Positions 27,321-35,306 of a stretch of 58,392 nucleotides of DNA are shown here, piece by piece. The notes beneath the pieces are model-generated. The model was not told the origin of the DNA, made no database searches, and saw only the letters and a list, made by a program, of their open reading frames with translations. The DNA is taken from assembly GCA_946403855.1 (NCBI GenBank), contig CAMJBH010000013.1, positions 1-58,392 on the forward strand, written 5' to 3'. Each line of letters opens with the position of its first letter. Within the stretch, counting starts at the first letter, position 1. Origin of the DNA: an uncultured Bacteroidales bacterium. Lineage in GTDB: Bacteria; Bacteroidota; Bacteroidia; Bacteroidales; UBA932. The translations under genes were made by a program, and so were the position numbers.

Positions 27321-27826
27321 CTCAGATCGGTTATTACCCAGGGGGCTTTGAGGGAGGACGTCTTGAATGTAAATTCTTCTATATCACCACGCGGTTCGCT
27401 TGCCGTGATGGATGTGAGCACAAATGTGGCACCCTTGCCGGGGCCCTCGCCTGTGTACTGGCCGCTTGCACTTGTGCTTCCAGTGACAAGATTCTTCACG
27501 TTCGATAACAGTTTGGCGGGCGATACGAGCAGTTCTGATTCATCTCCCGGAGCCTCGATATAAACTTCTTTGGCTTGTTTGTCTATTGTCCAGCGTGCTT
27601 TCCCGTTGCACCACATTTCCATGCCGTTGTCGTCGATGCGGTAGCAGGCCCCTTCGATGACAGCAGTGCCGCTGTGCTTTACGGGAACCTTGTCGGCAGT
27701 GGTGAGACTGTAACTGAACGTGACCCTCTTGCCCTCGATTTTTTTGAGGAGGGCTTGAGAACTGTTCTGAGCTGCAGCGCTTAGGAAAGCGCTTACACAG
27801 ACGATTATGAGTGCGAATCTTTTCAT
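27317..27826 (-). CDS. LolA-like periplasmic lipoprotein carrier
   Basis: 169 aa with a signal peptide cut after SAAA. The unclosed beta-barrel pattern (VTFSYSLTT, GTAVIEGACYRIDDNGMEMWCNG, ARWTIDKQAKEVYIE, TSITASEPRGDIEEFTFKT) matches the LolA/outer-membrane lipoprotein-sorting family in Bacteroidota, which often sits directly behind ftsK as here. It would shuttle lipoproteins or lipids through the periplasm. ATGA overlaps link it to both ftsK and mnmA. Confidence 0.8.
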   Translation of the reverse strand: MKRFALIIVCVSAFLSAAAQNSSQALLKKIEGKRVTFSYSLTTADKVPVKHSGTAVIEGACYRIDDNGMEMWCNGKARWTIDKQAKEVYIEAPGDESELLVSPAKLLSNVKNLVTGSTSASGQYTGEGPGKGATFVLTSITASEPRGDIEEFTFKTSSLKAPWVITDLR

Positions 27827-30207
27827 TTTACAAAAGCGTCAAGCAGGCTCTGGAGGCTGTTCAGGTCAGGTATGAGGACCTGACGGGGCTTGGCTCCGTC
27901 CTGCGGTCCCACCACTCCTGCTGCTTCCAGCTGTCCCATTACTCTTGCTGCTTTCGCAAATCCCATACCGAGACGGGTCTGAAGATACGAAGTGGAAGCC
28001 TTTTGGGTTGTGACCACAAGCTCTGCGGCTTCCTTGAAACGCTCATCCACGTCGCCCATGTCGGTGGCGCCGCCTCCGCTTTCGCCCTCCGCTTCTTCTA
28101 CGCTAGGCAGGTAGTAGGGAGTGTTGTAGCTCTTGGCATAGCCCTGCTGGGAGCTTATGTAGGATGTGATTTCTTCAATCTCGTCGCCGCTTACATAGCC
28201 GCACTGTATTCGCTCGGTGTCTATGCCGGCAGAAAAAAGCATGTCTCCCTTTCCAATCAGTTTCTCGGCGCCAGGAGCATCAAGTATAGTGGTGGAATCC
28301 ACTCTGGATGCAACCCTGAACGCGATACGCATAGGGAAGTTGCTCTTGATCAGGCCCGAGATGACGTCCACCGAAGGTCTCTGCGTTGCGAGTATCACGT
28401 GAATTCCGGCCGCGCGTCCTTTCTGCGCCAGGCGGACAATGGACCCGGTGATGCTGCGTCCGGCGGCTTTGGCCTCGGGGCCCCCGCCGCTGGTCATTGT
28501 GAGGTCGGCATATTCGTCCACAACCACTACCAGATATGGCAGGAAACGGTGTCCCTGATCGCTGCGCAGGTGATGCTGGCGGAATTTTTCGTTGTAAAGG
28601 GTGATTTTGTTGACCCCGGCTTTGGACAGCAGTTCGTAACGCTCGTCCATTTCTATGCAAACGGAGCGCAGTATCTTTTCTGCGTCCTTCGGCTTCTTGA
28701 CTATAGCCGCGTTCATCTCGTCCTCTTCCGACACCGCATCGGGCAGGACAGCAAGGTAGTGGTGCAGAAGCTTAGCATAGGCAGAGAATTCCACCATCTT
28801 GGGGTCGATAAACACGAACTTGAGTTCGGAAGGATGCCGGCTGTACAGCAGAGAACTTACTATCACATTGAGTCCCACCGACTTGCCCTGTTTGGTGGCG
28901 CCTGCGACAAGCAGGTGAGGCGCGTCGGCCAAATCGAACACCTTCACCTTCTGGGTGATGGTGTAGCCTATGGCGACGGGAAGTTCCGCCTTGCTGTTGC
29001 GGAAAGCGTCGTCGTTGAGCAGGGCCTTCAGCGGCACTATGGAGGAGAAGTCGTTGGCAACTTCGATGCCCACGGAATCTTCCAGGGTCACTACGCGTAC
29101 GCCCTTGGCTCTCAGCGACATGGCAATGTCTTCCTGTAACTTTTTGATGTCGGCTATCTTGACTCCCGGAGCAGGATACACCTTGTAGAGCGTGACGGTT
29201 GGACCTACGATGGCAGTTACGTCGTTGACCTGGATACGGTAGTTGGCCAGCGCTGCGCGGATCTTGTTCCGGTTGCGCACCAGTTCCTCGGTGGACACTT
29301 CGTGCCTGTTGCTTTCATGCGCCTCTAGGAGGTCCAGGGAAGGCGGGAAGTTGAATTTGGGCAGGCCGTCCGGCGGATCGAGGCGGTTGTCTATAGGCTT
29401 GAGCTCCTTTTTGATGTCGGTATCCAGCCCTTCACCGAATTCCGCATTGATCGGGTCATCCGGGCTGGGCTCCGGATTGGGCTCCGGCTTAGGCTCCGGT
29501 TTAAGTGCCGCCACGGGCTGACGTACCGGTTCTGGTTCCGGAACAGGCTCGGGCTCGGGCTCCGGATCTTCGGGGCCGTCGTCATCAATGTCGATTTCTA
29601 CCTTCCTGGGCTTGCGGACAGGCTCCGGATCGGTTTTGCCGCCTCGTTTCCCGAGGCTCGCCACCCATTTGTTGAAGCGGCTCGAGAAGAAGAACAGCCA
29701 CAGGGCTATCAGCAGCAAAATGCCAATGGCCGTGGGTACATGCCCCAGGGTCCTGATGGCGCCCTCTACTATCGAGCTGCCGCAGACTCCGCCTAGACCT
29801 CCTCCGAAAGCGTTCCCGAGACCTGCCAGGCTCCCTGCGAATGCAAGGAAAAGAGACGTGACAAAGGCCCCGGTGAGAGTGAGGAAAAGGGTCTTCAGGA
29901 AAGATGCTATCCATTTGCCCGTCAGGAGTTTGACGGCAATGACAACCAAGATGAACAGAAGCGCGAAGCTACCCAGCCCCAGAAAATCGCACACAAAGAA
30001 TTTCCCCGTTTTGTAGCCCAAGGTGCCGGCGGCATTGGCCACTTCCTCCCCGGGAACATAGCTCATATCCTGCTTCCAGTGAACGAGGTATGAGACTGTG
30101 GAAATGAATATGAACAGGGCGAGGGCCGCAACGCACATTCCCAGTATCCTGACTGCGGAGGCGCGCTGGTTCTCGTCCCAGTTGCGTATGATCGAGGGAA
30201 GCTTCAT
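27823..30207 (-). CDS. ftsK: DNA translocase FtsK/SpoIIIE
   Basis: 794 aa. Four or five N-terminal membrane helices (about 20-185), a Pro/Glu-Pro-rich linker (about 205-260, EPEPEPVPEPEPV), then the alpha and beta motor domains with Walker A GATKQGKS (K442) and Walker B VVVDEYADL, ending in a winged-helix gamma domain (about 730-794, TTQKASTSYLQTRLGMGFAKAARVM) that reads KOPS-type sequences. It pumps chromosome dimers or termini through the septum. The linker is short compared with E. coli. It shares one base with the DUF4290 gene upstream and ATGA with lolA downstream. Confidence 0.95.
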   Translation of the reverse strand: MKLPSIIRNWDENQRASAVRILGMCVAALALFIFISTVSYLVHWKQDMSYVPGEEVANAAGTLGYKTGKFFVCDFLGLGSFALLFILVVIAVKLLTGKWIASFLKTLFLTLTGAFVTSLFLAFAGSLAGLGNAFGGGLGGVCGSSIVEGAIRTLGHVPTAIGILLLIALWLFFFSSRFNKWVASLGKRGGKTDPEPVRKPRKVEIDIDDDGPEDPEPEPEPVPEPEPVRQPVAALKPEPKPEPNPEPSPDDPINAEFGEGLDTDIKKELKPIDNRLDPPDGLPKFNFPPSLDLLEAHESNRHEVSTEELVRNRNKIRAALANYRIQVNDVTAIVGPTVTLYKVYPAPGVKIADIKKLQEDIAMSLRAKGVRVVTLEDSVGIEVANDFSSIVPLKALLNDDAFRNSKAELPVAIGYTITQKVKVFDLADAPHLLVAGATKQGKSVGLNVIVSSLLYSRHPSELKFVFIDPKMVEFSAYAKLLHHYLAVLPDAVSEEDEMNAAIVKKPKDAEKILRSVCIEMDERYELLSKAGVNKITLYNEKFRQHHLRSDQGHRFLPYLVVVVDEYADLTMTSGGGPEAKAAGRSITGSIVRLAQKGRAAGIHVILATQRPSVDVISGLIKSNFPMRIAFRVASRVDSTTILDAPGAEKLIGKGDMLFSAGIDTERIQCGYVSGDEIEEITSYISSQQGYAKSYNTPYYLPSVEEAEGESGGGATDMGDVDERFKEAAELVVTTQKASTSYLQTRLGMGFAKAARVMGQLEAAGVVGPQDGAKPRQVLIPDLNSLQSLLDAFVK

Positions 30208-30875
30208 TACTTTCTCTTGCCTTTGTTGTTTTTACGGAAATTGCGGTTCTTGCCACCGCCCTGGCCCACGTTGATGCTGAGTCCGGGACGGCTGAAATTT
30301 GTATCCTGGCTTATCTGGTGGAGTTTGATCCCTTCGGGCACTTTGAGCTTGTAGTCCGAAAGCTTTTCGATGTCCTGGAAAATCGTTTCGTCGGAGACGC
30401 TGTCCTTGTTCCAGATGAGATACTGCTGGCGCATGTAGATGGCCAGGGAACGTATCATTTCGGTCTTAATCTCACTTTCAGGCTCTTCGCACAGCAAACC
30501 GATGATTTTCTCTATGTTGCGGCCGTAGTGGGTGGCCTTTATCTTTTCGCCCTTCATGGGAATGGGCACGGGCCTGGTCTTCATCTCGGACTCGACCGGG
30601 GCAGGGTAGGGGGAATCTACGTCCAGGTCGTAGCCTGCGATCATGTACAGATGGTCCCAGAGTTTGTGGTCGAAATTGTCGAGGGTACGGACCTGCGGAT
30701 TCAGAAGTTCCATGACCTTGATGATGGCCCTGGCCTGGCGGCTTCGTTTTTCACGGTCCGGAACAGCCTTCATAAGTTCCACCATTTTGAGTACGTTACG
30801 CCCGTATTCCGGCATATCGAGCTTCTCCCGCTCCGTGTTGTAATCCAGCCCGATGTTATTGTAGGTTTGTTCCAT
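30207..30875 (-). CDS. DUF4290 family protein
   Basis: 222 aa, cytosolic, mostly helical. LDYNTEREKLDMPEYGRNV and the central THYGRNIEKII repeat of the YGRN motif are the hallmarks of this Bacteroidota-restricted family. The tail (about 205-222) is Lys/Arg/Asn-rich (KNRNFRKNNKGKRK), suggesting nucleic-acid or ribosome contact (inference). First gene of the ftsK operon. A palindrome ATTTGTTCAAAT directly precedes its start codon. Confidence 0.88.
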   Translation of the reverse strand: MEQTYNNIGLDYNTEREKLDMPEYGRNVLKMVELMKAVPDREKRSRQARAIIKVMELLNPQVRTLDNFDHKLWDHLYMIAGYDLDVDSPYPAPVESEMKTRPVPIPMKGEKIKATHYGRNIEKIIGLLCEEPESEIKTEMIRSLAIYMRQQYLIWNKDSVSDETIFQDIEKLSDYKLKVPEGIKLHQISQDTNFSRPGLSINVGQGGGKNRNFRKNNKGKRK

Positions 30876-30887
30876 ATTTGTTCAAAT
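30876..30887. promoter_or_regulatory. Palindrome ATTTGTTCAAAT in the DUF4290 leader
   Basis: Identical 12-mer to the one at 15272-15283, where it contains the two -33 boxes. Here it sits between the -7 box and the start codon of the minus-strand operon. Possible operator; the binding protein is unknown. Confidence 0.4.
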
Positions 30888-30899
30888 AATGTCAGATAG

Positions 30900-30907
30900 C
30901 AAATATA
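30900..30907 (-). promoter_or_regulatory. -7 box of the DUF4290-ftsK operon
   Basis: TATATTTG on the minus strand, 24 nt before the start codon. No clear -33 box at 19-21 nt. Confidence 0.55.
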
Positions 30908-30918
30908 ATACTTTTTTT

Positions 30919-30926
30919 TATCTTTG
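30919..30926 (+). promoter_or_regulatory. -7 box of the HPrK-like/PqqD/ABC operon
   Basis: TATCTTTG, a full TAnnTTTG match, 23 nt before ATG 30950. A T8 run precedes it and no -33 TTTG is visible, so activation may be needed (inference). Confidence 0.55.
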
Positions 30927-30949
30927 TAAGCTCAAACAAAACTGAGAAT

Positions 30950-31837
30950 ATGACGAAACGCTATAAAGTTGCGGGACACATTTTTGCACTGTCGCTCCCT
31001 GACACTTGTTCAATATGGCCCAGGCTCACTCAATATGATCCTTTTGAAGTCCCGGAAGACGGCACGGAACCGCTTTTCGAGCTGGAACTTGTGAAGGATG
31101 AATACGCTCCTGTGCCGGAGGCCGAGCTTGTGTACGATGTGCCCACAGAGGAGGGCGAAACGGTGATACGTCTGTGGCGTCACGCTTCTGGCTGGGACTT
31201 TGACATGTCCCCGGACAAGAGGATACCTTGCCGCTCCCACATGCGCAGCAACAAGGATTTCAGCAAGGGCATCCTTATGCTTGACACCCGCAAGGTTTCC
31301 GATGCCATGTTCGGCATAAATAACTCCCTCATGCTTTTGTTCGCTTTCCGCACCGCACCCCTCGGCACCTTGGAGATGCATGCCTCAATGGTGGGCAATT
31401 CGGGCAAGGCCTATCTTTTCCTGGCGCGCAGCGGCACGGGCAAAAGCACCCACAGCAGCCTGTGGCTGGAGCATATTCCCGGCACCGAGCTCATGAACGA
31501 CGACAACCCTATAGTGAGGGTGTGGCCAGACGGAAGAATCATCGCTTACGGATCTCCATGGAGCGGCAAAACGCCCTGCTACCGCAATGTAGAGGCACCT
31601 GCCGGCGCTTTTGTGCGCATACGCCGCTGCGCGGAGAACAAGATCACGCCCCTGAGCCTGCTTGAGTCGTATGCCTTGCTGTATTCGTCGTGCTCGGGTT
31701 TCAAGGCGGACAAAACAATCGCCGACGGACTGCATGCTACGTTGGAAAAAATAGTCACAACCGCTCCCTGCTATGTGCTGGACTGCCGTCCTGACGAGGA
31801 GGCAGCAAGAGTGTGTGCCGCCGAGGTCCTGAAATGA
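30950..31837 (+). CDS. HPr-kinase/PEPCK-like P-loop protein
   Basis: 295 aa. The C-terminal half has the HPrK/PEPCK layout: HASMV (H144), P-loop ARSGTGKSTHS (K165, S166), LMNDDNP with D184-D185 in the metal/phosphate position, and GSPWSGKTP. The N-terminal 130 residues are an unassigned beta-rich domain. Similar kinases in lasso-peptide and other RiPP clusters phosphorylate peptide serines. Here it is the first gene of a four-gene operon with a peptidase, a PqqD-like protein and an exporter, overlapping the peptidase gene by ATGA. A peptide or small-protein substrate is the leading idea; no precursor gene is visible nearby. Confidence 0.8.
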   Translation: MTKRYKVAGHIFALSLPDTCSIWPRLTQYDPFEVPEDGTEPLFELELVKDEYAPVPEAELVYDVPTEEGETVIRLWRHASGWDFDMSPDKRIPCRSHMRSNKDFSKGILMLDTRKVSDAMFGINNSLMLLFAFRTAPLGTLEMHASMVGNSGKAYLFLARSGTGKSTHSSLWLEHIPGTELMNDDNPIVRVWPDGRIIAYGSPWSGKTPCYRNVEAPAGAFVRIRRCAENKITPLSLLESYALLYSSCSGFKADKTIADGLHATLEKIVTTAPCYVLDCRPDEEAARVCAAEVLK

Positions 31838-32292
31838 AGACGTCCAAGGTTATATTGCCCAATGCAGTAATGCTTGGGGAGGTGACTCGTTTTCTGGCGG
31901 AAGGCAAGACCGTTATTATAGCCACCAAAGGCTCCAGCATGTCACCCTTCATACGTGGGGAACGCGACAGCGTGGAGCTGCTGAAGATGCCTTCCGTAGC
32001 AGTGGGAGACATAGTTTTGTGCCAGCTGAGTCCCGGACACTATGTGCTTCACAGGGTGAACGCCATAAGTGGGGAGTTGCTGCAGCTTAAAGGAGACGGC
32101 AACCTGGACGGTACCGAGCGCTGCACCAAGGCAGATGTGTGCGGAACGGTAATTGCCATACTCCGGAACGGAGAGAAACGGATAGACTGCAGGACGGCCC
32201 GGTTTGAACGCAGAAGCCGTCGCTGGGTCAATGCTCCGCGAATCGTAAGGCGTTATGTATTAGGAATATACAGAAGAATCAAGATATTATGA
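31834..32292 (+). CDS. S24/S26-type (signal-peptidase/LexA fold) peptidase
   Basis: 152 aa from ATG 31834. GSSMSPFI gives the nucleophile S35 followed by Met and Pro, as in signal peptidase I. VLHRV supplies H73 where bacterial enzymes have the general-base lysine, and LKGDGN (D88) completes the Ser-His-Asp pattern of the ER/SipW-type enzymes. There is no N-terminal membrane anchor; instead the C-terminus (about 125-152) is strongly basic and amphipathic, so the protein may work at the cytoplasmic face. It probably cuts a leader or a partner protein. ATGA overlaps on both sides show translational coupling with the kinase and PqqD-like genes. Confidence 0.8.
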   Translation: MKTSKVILPNAVMLGEVTRFLAEGKTVIIATKGSSMSPFIRGERDSVELLKMPSVAVGDIVLCQLSPGHYVLHRVNAISGELLQLKGDGNLDGTERCTKADVCGTVIAILRNGEKRIDCRTARFERRSRRWVNAPRIVRRYVLGIYRRIKIL

Positions 32293-32558
32293 AAACAGTT
32301 GAAGGTTTTACCCTCCGTCCGCTAGGGAAGGAGTTCATAATTACAGCCGAAAGCATCCAGAAAATCAATTTCAACAAGATGATTTCGCTGAACGAATCTG
32401 CGGCTTATTTGTGGAAGTCGGTTGACGGCAAAGAGTTCACGGCCGAAGATTTGGCGGACCTCCTGGTGGAGCGCTACGATGTTGACAGGCAGACTGCGCT
32501 GAAGGATTCTGAGGCGATTGCTGCCAAGTGGATTGAGGCCGGTATAGCCACAGAATAG
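32289..32558 (+). CDS. PqqD-family protein (RiPP recognition element)
   Basis: 89 aa. LNESAAYLWKSVDGKEFTAE followed by LADLLVERYDVDRQTALKD and KWIEAGI is the PqqD winged-helix pattern: a beta-hairpin, then three helices. PqqD proteins bind leader peptides and present them to modifying enzymes. There is no radical SAM, ATP-grasp or cyclase gene next to it, only the HPrK-like kinase, peptidase and ABC exporter. It starts inside the peptidase gene (ATGA) and the exporter start follows 2 nt after its stop. Confidence 0.88.
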   Translation: MKTVEGFTLRPLGKEFIITAESIQKINFNKMISLNESAAYLWKSVDGKEFTAEDLADLLVERYDVDRQTALKDSEAIAAKWIEAGIATE

Positions 32559-32560
32559 CC

Positions 32561-34195
32561 ATGAGACCGTTCCGCTCGTGTTTCAAGGGGCTTATGCACA
32601 TGCTGCGTCCTCATTTGGCGCGTGTGCTTTTGAGCGTGTTTATAGGCGTGGTGGGTGTCGCTGCGTCCCTTGGATTCGTGTGGACCTCGAAAAAAGTGGT
32701 GGATGTGGCCACAGGGGCCGCTTCTGGCGACCTGATGGCCTATGTGTACCTGCTGCTCGGGATCATGCTGCTCCAGGTAGTGTGCCGCGTGGGCGCCCGC
32801 TACTGGGAAGGCCTGATAGTGGTCAAGGCCCAGAACGAGCTGCGCGAGTCGGCATTCCGCAAGGTCATGTTTAGCACCTGGAGCGGAAAAGACCGCATGC
32901 ACAGCGGCGACACCGTGAGCCGTCTGGAAGAGGATATCAGGGTCGTTGTAGATTTTATATGCGTCACCCTGCCTGATGCCCTCATAACGCTCATACAGCT
33001 GGTCGCCGCGTCGGCCTATGTCTTTGTGCTTTCTCCCAACCTGGCCTGGATACTGCTGCTGATAATGCCGGTGGCCGTTGTGTTCAGCCGCCTGTTCTTC
33101 AAGAAGTTGAGGACCATTACCGGGGAAATCAGGGCCGGCGATGCCAAGGTGCAGGGACATATCCAGGAGAATACTCAGCGCCGCGTCCTCGTGCGCATGC
33201 TGGGAGCCACCGGAGGAGTGATGGAGAAGCTGGGCAGCCTGCAGGAATACGTTTACGGCAAGACGGTGTCGCGTTTGAACTTCAATGCCGTGTCCCGCGG
33301 CTTTATGCAGCTTGGTTTTGCCGCCGGCTATGCTCTGGTGTTCCTTTGGGGCGTATTCGGCCTCAAGGACGGCACCCTCGGCTATGGCACGATGGTGGCC
33401 TTCCTGCAACTTGTCGGGCAGGTGCAGCGTCCGGTGGCGGGGATAGCCCTTCAGATACCTGCTTTCATACGTGCCCTCTCTTCTGAGGACCGTCTGCTTG
33501 ACCTGGTGGAAGCCCCGCAGGAAGAGGAAGGGCAGGATATAGTGCTGCAGGGAGCTCCCGGTGTGAAAGTGGAGAATCTGTCATTCACCTACGAAGGGGT
33601 TAACAGCCCGGTAGTTAAGAATCTGAATTTCAATTTTACCCCCGGTTCCATGACTGCCATCATTGGTTCCACGGGTGCCGGAAAATCAACTCTCGTGCGG
33701 GTCATCATGGCCCTGCTGCCTCCGGACAGCGGTTCTGTGCTGCTCTACGACACCGCGGGGACTTCTGTAGAGTCAGGGGTCCGTACCCGCTGCAATTTTA
33801 TGTACGTGCCTCAGGGTAACTCTCTTATGAGCGGCACGATACGCGAGAACCTGCTGCTGGCGCGTCCCGGCGCGAGCGAGGAGGAGTTGAGGGAAGTGCT
33901 GCATCTTGCAGCCGCCGATTTTGTGTATGAACTGCAGGACGGACTCGATACGGTCTGTGCCGAAATAGGCGCAGGACTCAGTGAGGGGCAGGCTCAGCGT
34001 ATCGCAATTGCGCGTGCTCTGCTGCGTCCCGGCGGCATACTTGTGTTGGACGAGGCTACTTCGGCCCTGGACGCCGATACGGAGCTGGAACTGCTCGAGA
34101 GGCTCGGCGCCAAGTACCGCGGCAGCAAGACCATTTTGTGCATAACGCACCGTCCTGCCGCTACCAGCTATGCCGACAAGGTTCTTAAACTCTAG
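32561..34195 (+). CDS. ABC exporter with fused ATPase
   Basis: 544 aa. An N-terminal type-I exporter membrane domain (six helices, about 15-295) is fused to a nucleotide-binding domain (about 330-544): Walker A GSTGAGKST, Q-loop YVPQGNSLM, signature LSEGQAQR, Walker B ILVLDEATSALD and H-loop CITHRP. There is no C39 peptidase domain, so leader removal, if any, would fall to the S24/S26 protein. It would act as a homodimer. The usual C-terminal end after the H-loop is very short. It is the last gene of the operon, followed by hairpin repeat C. Confidence 0.9.
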   Translation: MRPFRSCFKGLMHMLRPHLARVLLSVFIGVVGVAASLGFVWTSKKVVDVATGAASGDLMAYVYLLLGIMLLQVVCRVGARYWEGLIVVKAQNELRESAFRKVMFSTWSGKDRMHSGDTVSRLEEDIRVVVDFICVTLPDALITLIQLVAASAYVFVLSPNLAWILLLIMPVAVVFSRLFFKKLRTITGEIRAGDAKVQGHIQENTQRRVLVRMLGATGGVMEKLGSLQEYVYGKTVSRLNFNAVSRGFMQLGFAAGYALVFLWGVFGLKDGTLGYGTMVAFLQLVGQVQRPVAGIALQIPAFIRALSSEDRLLDLVEAPQEEEGQDIVLQGAPGVKVENLSFTYEGVNSPVVKNLNFNFTPGSMTAIIGSTGAGKSTLVRVIMALLPPDSGSVLLYDTAGTSVESGVRTRCNFMYVPQGNSLMSGTIRENLLLARPGASEEELREVLHLAAADFVYELQDGLDTVCAEIGAGLSEGQAQRIAIARALLRPGGILVLDEATSALDADTELELLERLGAKYRGSKTILCITHRPAATSYADKVLKL

Positions 34196-34211
34196 TTTAG
34201 AATCCGGCGGA

Positions 34212-34281
34212 AATAATGAACCACAGTGCTCCGGGCCCGTTAAATTGGGAGAAAGGGCCCGGAGCACTGCGGTTTATTATT
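34212..34281. terminator. Hairpin repeat C between convergent genes (probable bidirectional terminator)
   Basis: Arms 34212-34238 and 34255-34281 pair with one G-T and one A-C position; loop gttaaattgggagaaa. It shares CTCCGGGCCCGT with repeat A. A T-rich sequence follows on both strands, and it separates the ABC gene from the convergent apbE gene. Confidence 0.8.
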
Positions 34282-34298
34282 CAAAAGAGGCAGGAAGA

Positions 34299-35228
34299 TC
34301 AGAAATTCGGGGAGGTCCAGGTCGTGCTGTCGGTGATCAGGCAGGCTTCTATCCCATCATGCGATTCCACATACTGCCGCGCCTCATCGAAACCAATGAC
34401 CATGAAGAATGTCGCAAGAGCGTCCGCTTCCGTGGCGCTAGGTGCAATAACGGTAGCACTCAGTAAGTTATGCTCGACCGGACGGCCGCTGCGCGGGTCG
34501 ATGGTGTGTGCATATTTCTTTCCGTCCTTGATATAGAATTTGCGGTAGTTACCTGAAGTGACGACTCCGTATGCCCCTCCGTCGGAATGCCATATCCCTG
34601 ATATAGACGCACCTGGAGTATTGTTCCCGTCGCTCGGAGTGTCGATGGCTATGGTCCAGCCCCGCCCGTCCGGATTCTTGCCTTCGCAATAGATTTCGCC
34701 TATGTCCACCAGCATGTCCTTGACTCCGATGGAGTGCAGGTATGCCGCCACTTTGTCGCAGCTGTATCCTTGAGCTATAGCATTGAAGTTGAGTACTTCG
34801 CGTCTGGCGCACCGCTCTTTGGCGGCATCGATTTCAGCCTCCGTGGGGATGGTCCCGGACGTGAATCCGAATCCCCATATGTCGAACAGCGGTCCGGCGG
34901 CCACATCGAAAGCGCCTCCGCTTATCTCCTTGTAGTGTTCCGATATGGCCTCGATGTCCCGGAACATGTCGTTAAGTTCCACCTTCTCTCCGGCATTCCT
35001 CCTGCTCAAAAGAGACTTGTGGTTGTATCCCGAGAGGGTCGTGTCTATATCCTCAAGTATCCTGTCAACCGCGAGCTGCACTTCGCCTTTTTGGACTTTT
35101 ACCCCGGCGGTATTGTACTTCACGCTGTACATTCCGCCCTGGGCGTAACCGCTTAGGGTGACATATTTGTCGGTGCAAGAGCACAGAAACACGGCAGAAA
35201 TGGCCAAAAGTATGGATTTGATGTTCAT
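34299..35228 (-). CDS. apbE: FAD:protein FMN transferase (ApbE) lipoprotein
   Basis: 309 aa from ATG 35228, which gives a lipoprotein signal (AVFLCSC, lipid C18); the longer frame lacks one. Conserved parts: DTTLSGYNHKSLLSRRNAG, GGAFDVAAGPLFDIWGFG, NFNAIAQGYSCDKV (usually LGGIAKGYAVD), and HTIDPRSGRPV with the T/D metal site near ATEADALATFFMV. It attaches FMN to threonine in RNF/NQR-type subunits outside the cytoplasm. No flavoprotein target is in the window. The -7 box TACCTTTG lies 19 nt upstream. The N-F-N-A variant of the LGG motif is slightly unusual. Confidence 0.9.
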   Translation of the reverse strand: MNIKSILLAISAVFLCSCTDKYVTLSGYAQGGMYSVKYNTAGVKVQKGEVQLAVDRILEDIDTTLSGYNHKSLLSRRNAGEKVELNDMFRDIEAISEHYKEISGGAFDVAAGPLFDIWGFGFTSGTIPTEAEIDAAKERCARREVLNFNAIAQGYSCDKVAAYLHSIGVKDMLVDIGEIYCEGKNPDGRGWTIAIDTPSDGNNTPGASISGIWHSDGGAYGVVTSGNYRKFYIKDGKKYAHTIDPRSGRPVEHNLLSATVIAPSATEADALATFFMVIGFDEARQYVESHDGIEACLITDSTTWTSPNF

Positions 35229-35247
35229 TTTCGGCAAACTATTTGCA

Positions 35248-35255
35248 CAAAGGTA
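35248..35255 (-). promoter_or_regulatory. -7 box of apbE
   Basis: TACCTTTG on the minus strand, 19 nt before the start codon; no clear -33 box. Confidence 0.5.
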
Positions 35256-35278
35256 GCGGAAATTCCCGTAAAATTGAC

Positions 35279-35286
35279 CATATTTG
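35279..35286 (+). promoter_or_regulatory. -7 box of the FISUMP lipoprotein-RSH operon
   Basis: CATATTTG, one mismatch to TAnnTTTG, 20 nt before ATG 35307. Confidence 0.4.
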
Positions 35287-35306
35287 CAGTTCATAACCCG
35301 AAGAAG

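Noticed and set aside
30950..34195. Lasso-peptide cluster
   Set aside because: A PqqD-like protein, HPrK-like kinase and ABC exporter are present, but there is no asparagine-synthetase-like cyclase, no transglutaminase-like B2 protease and no precursor.
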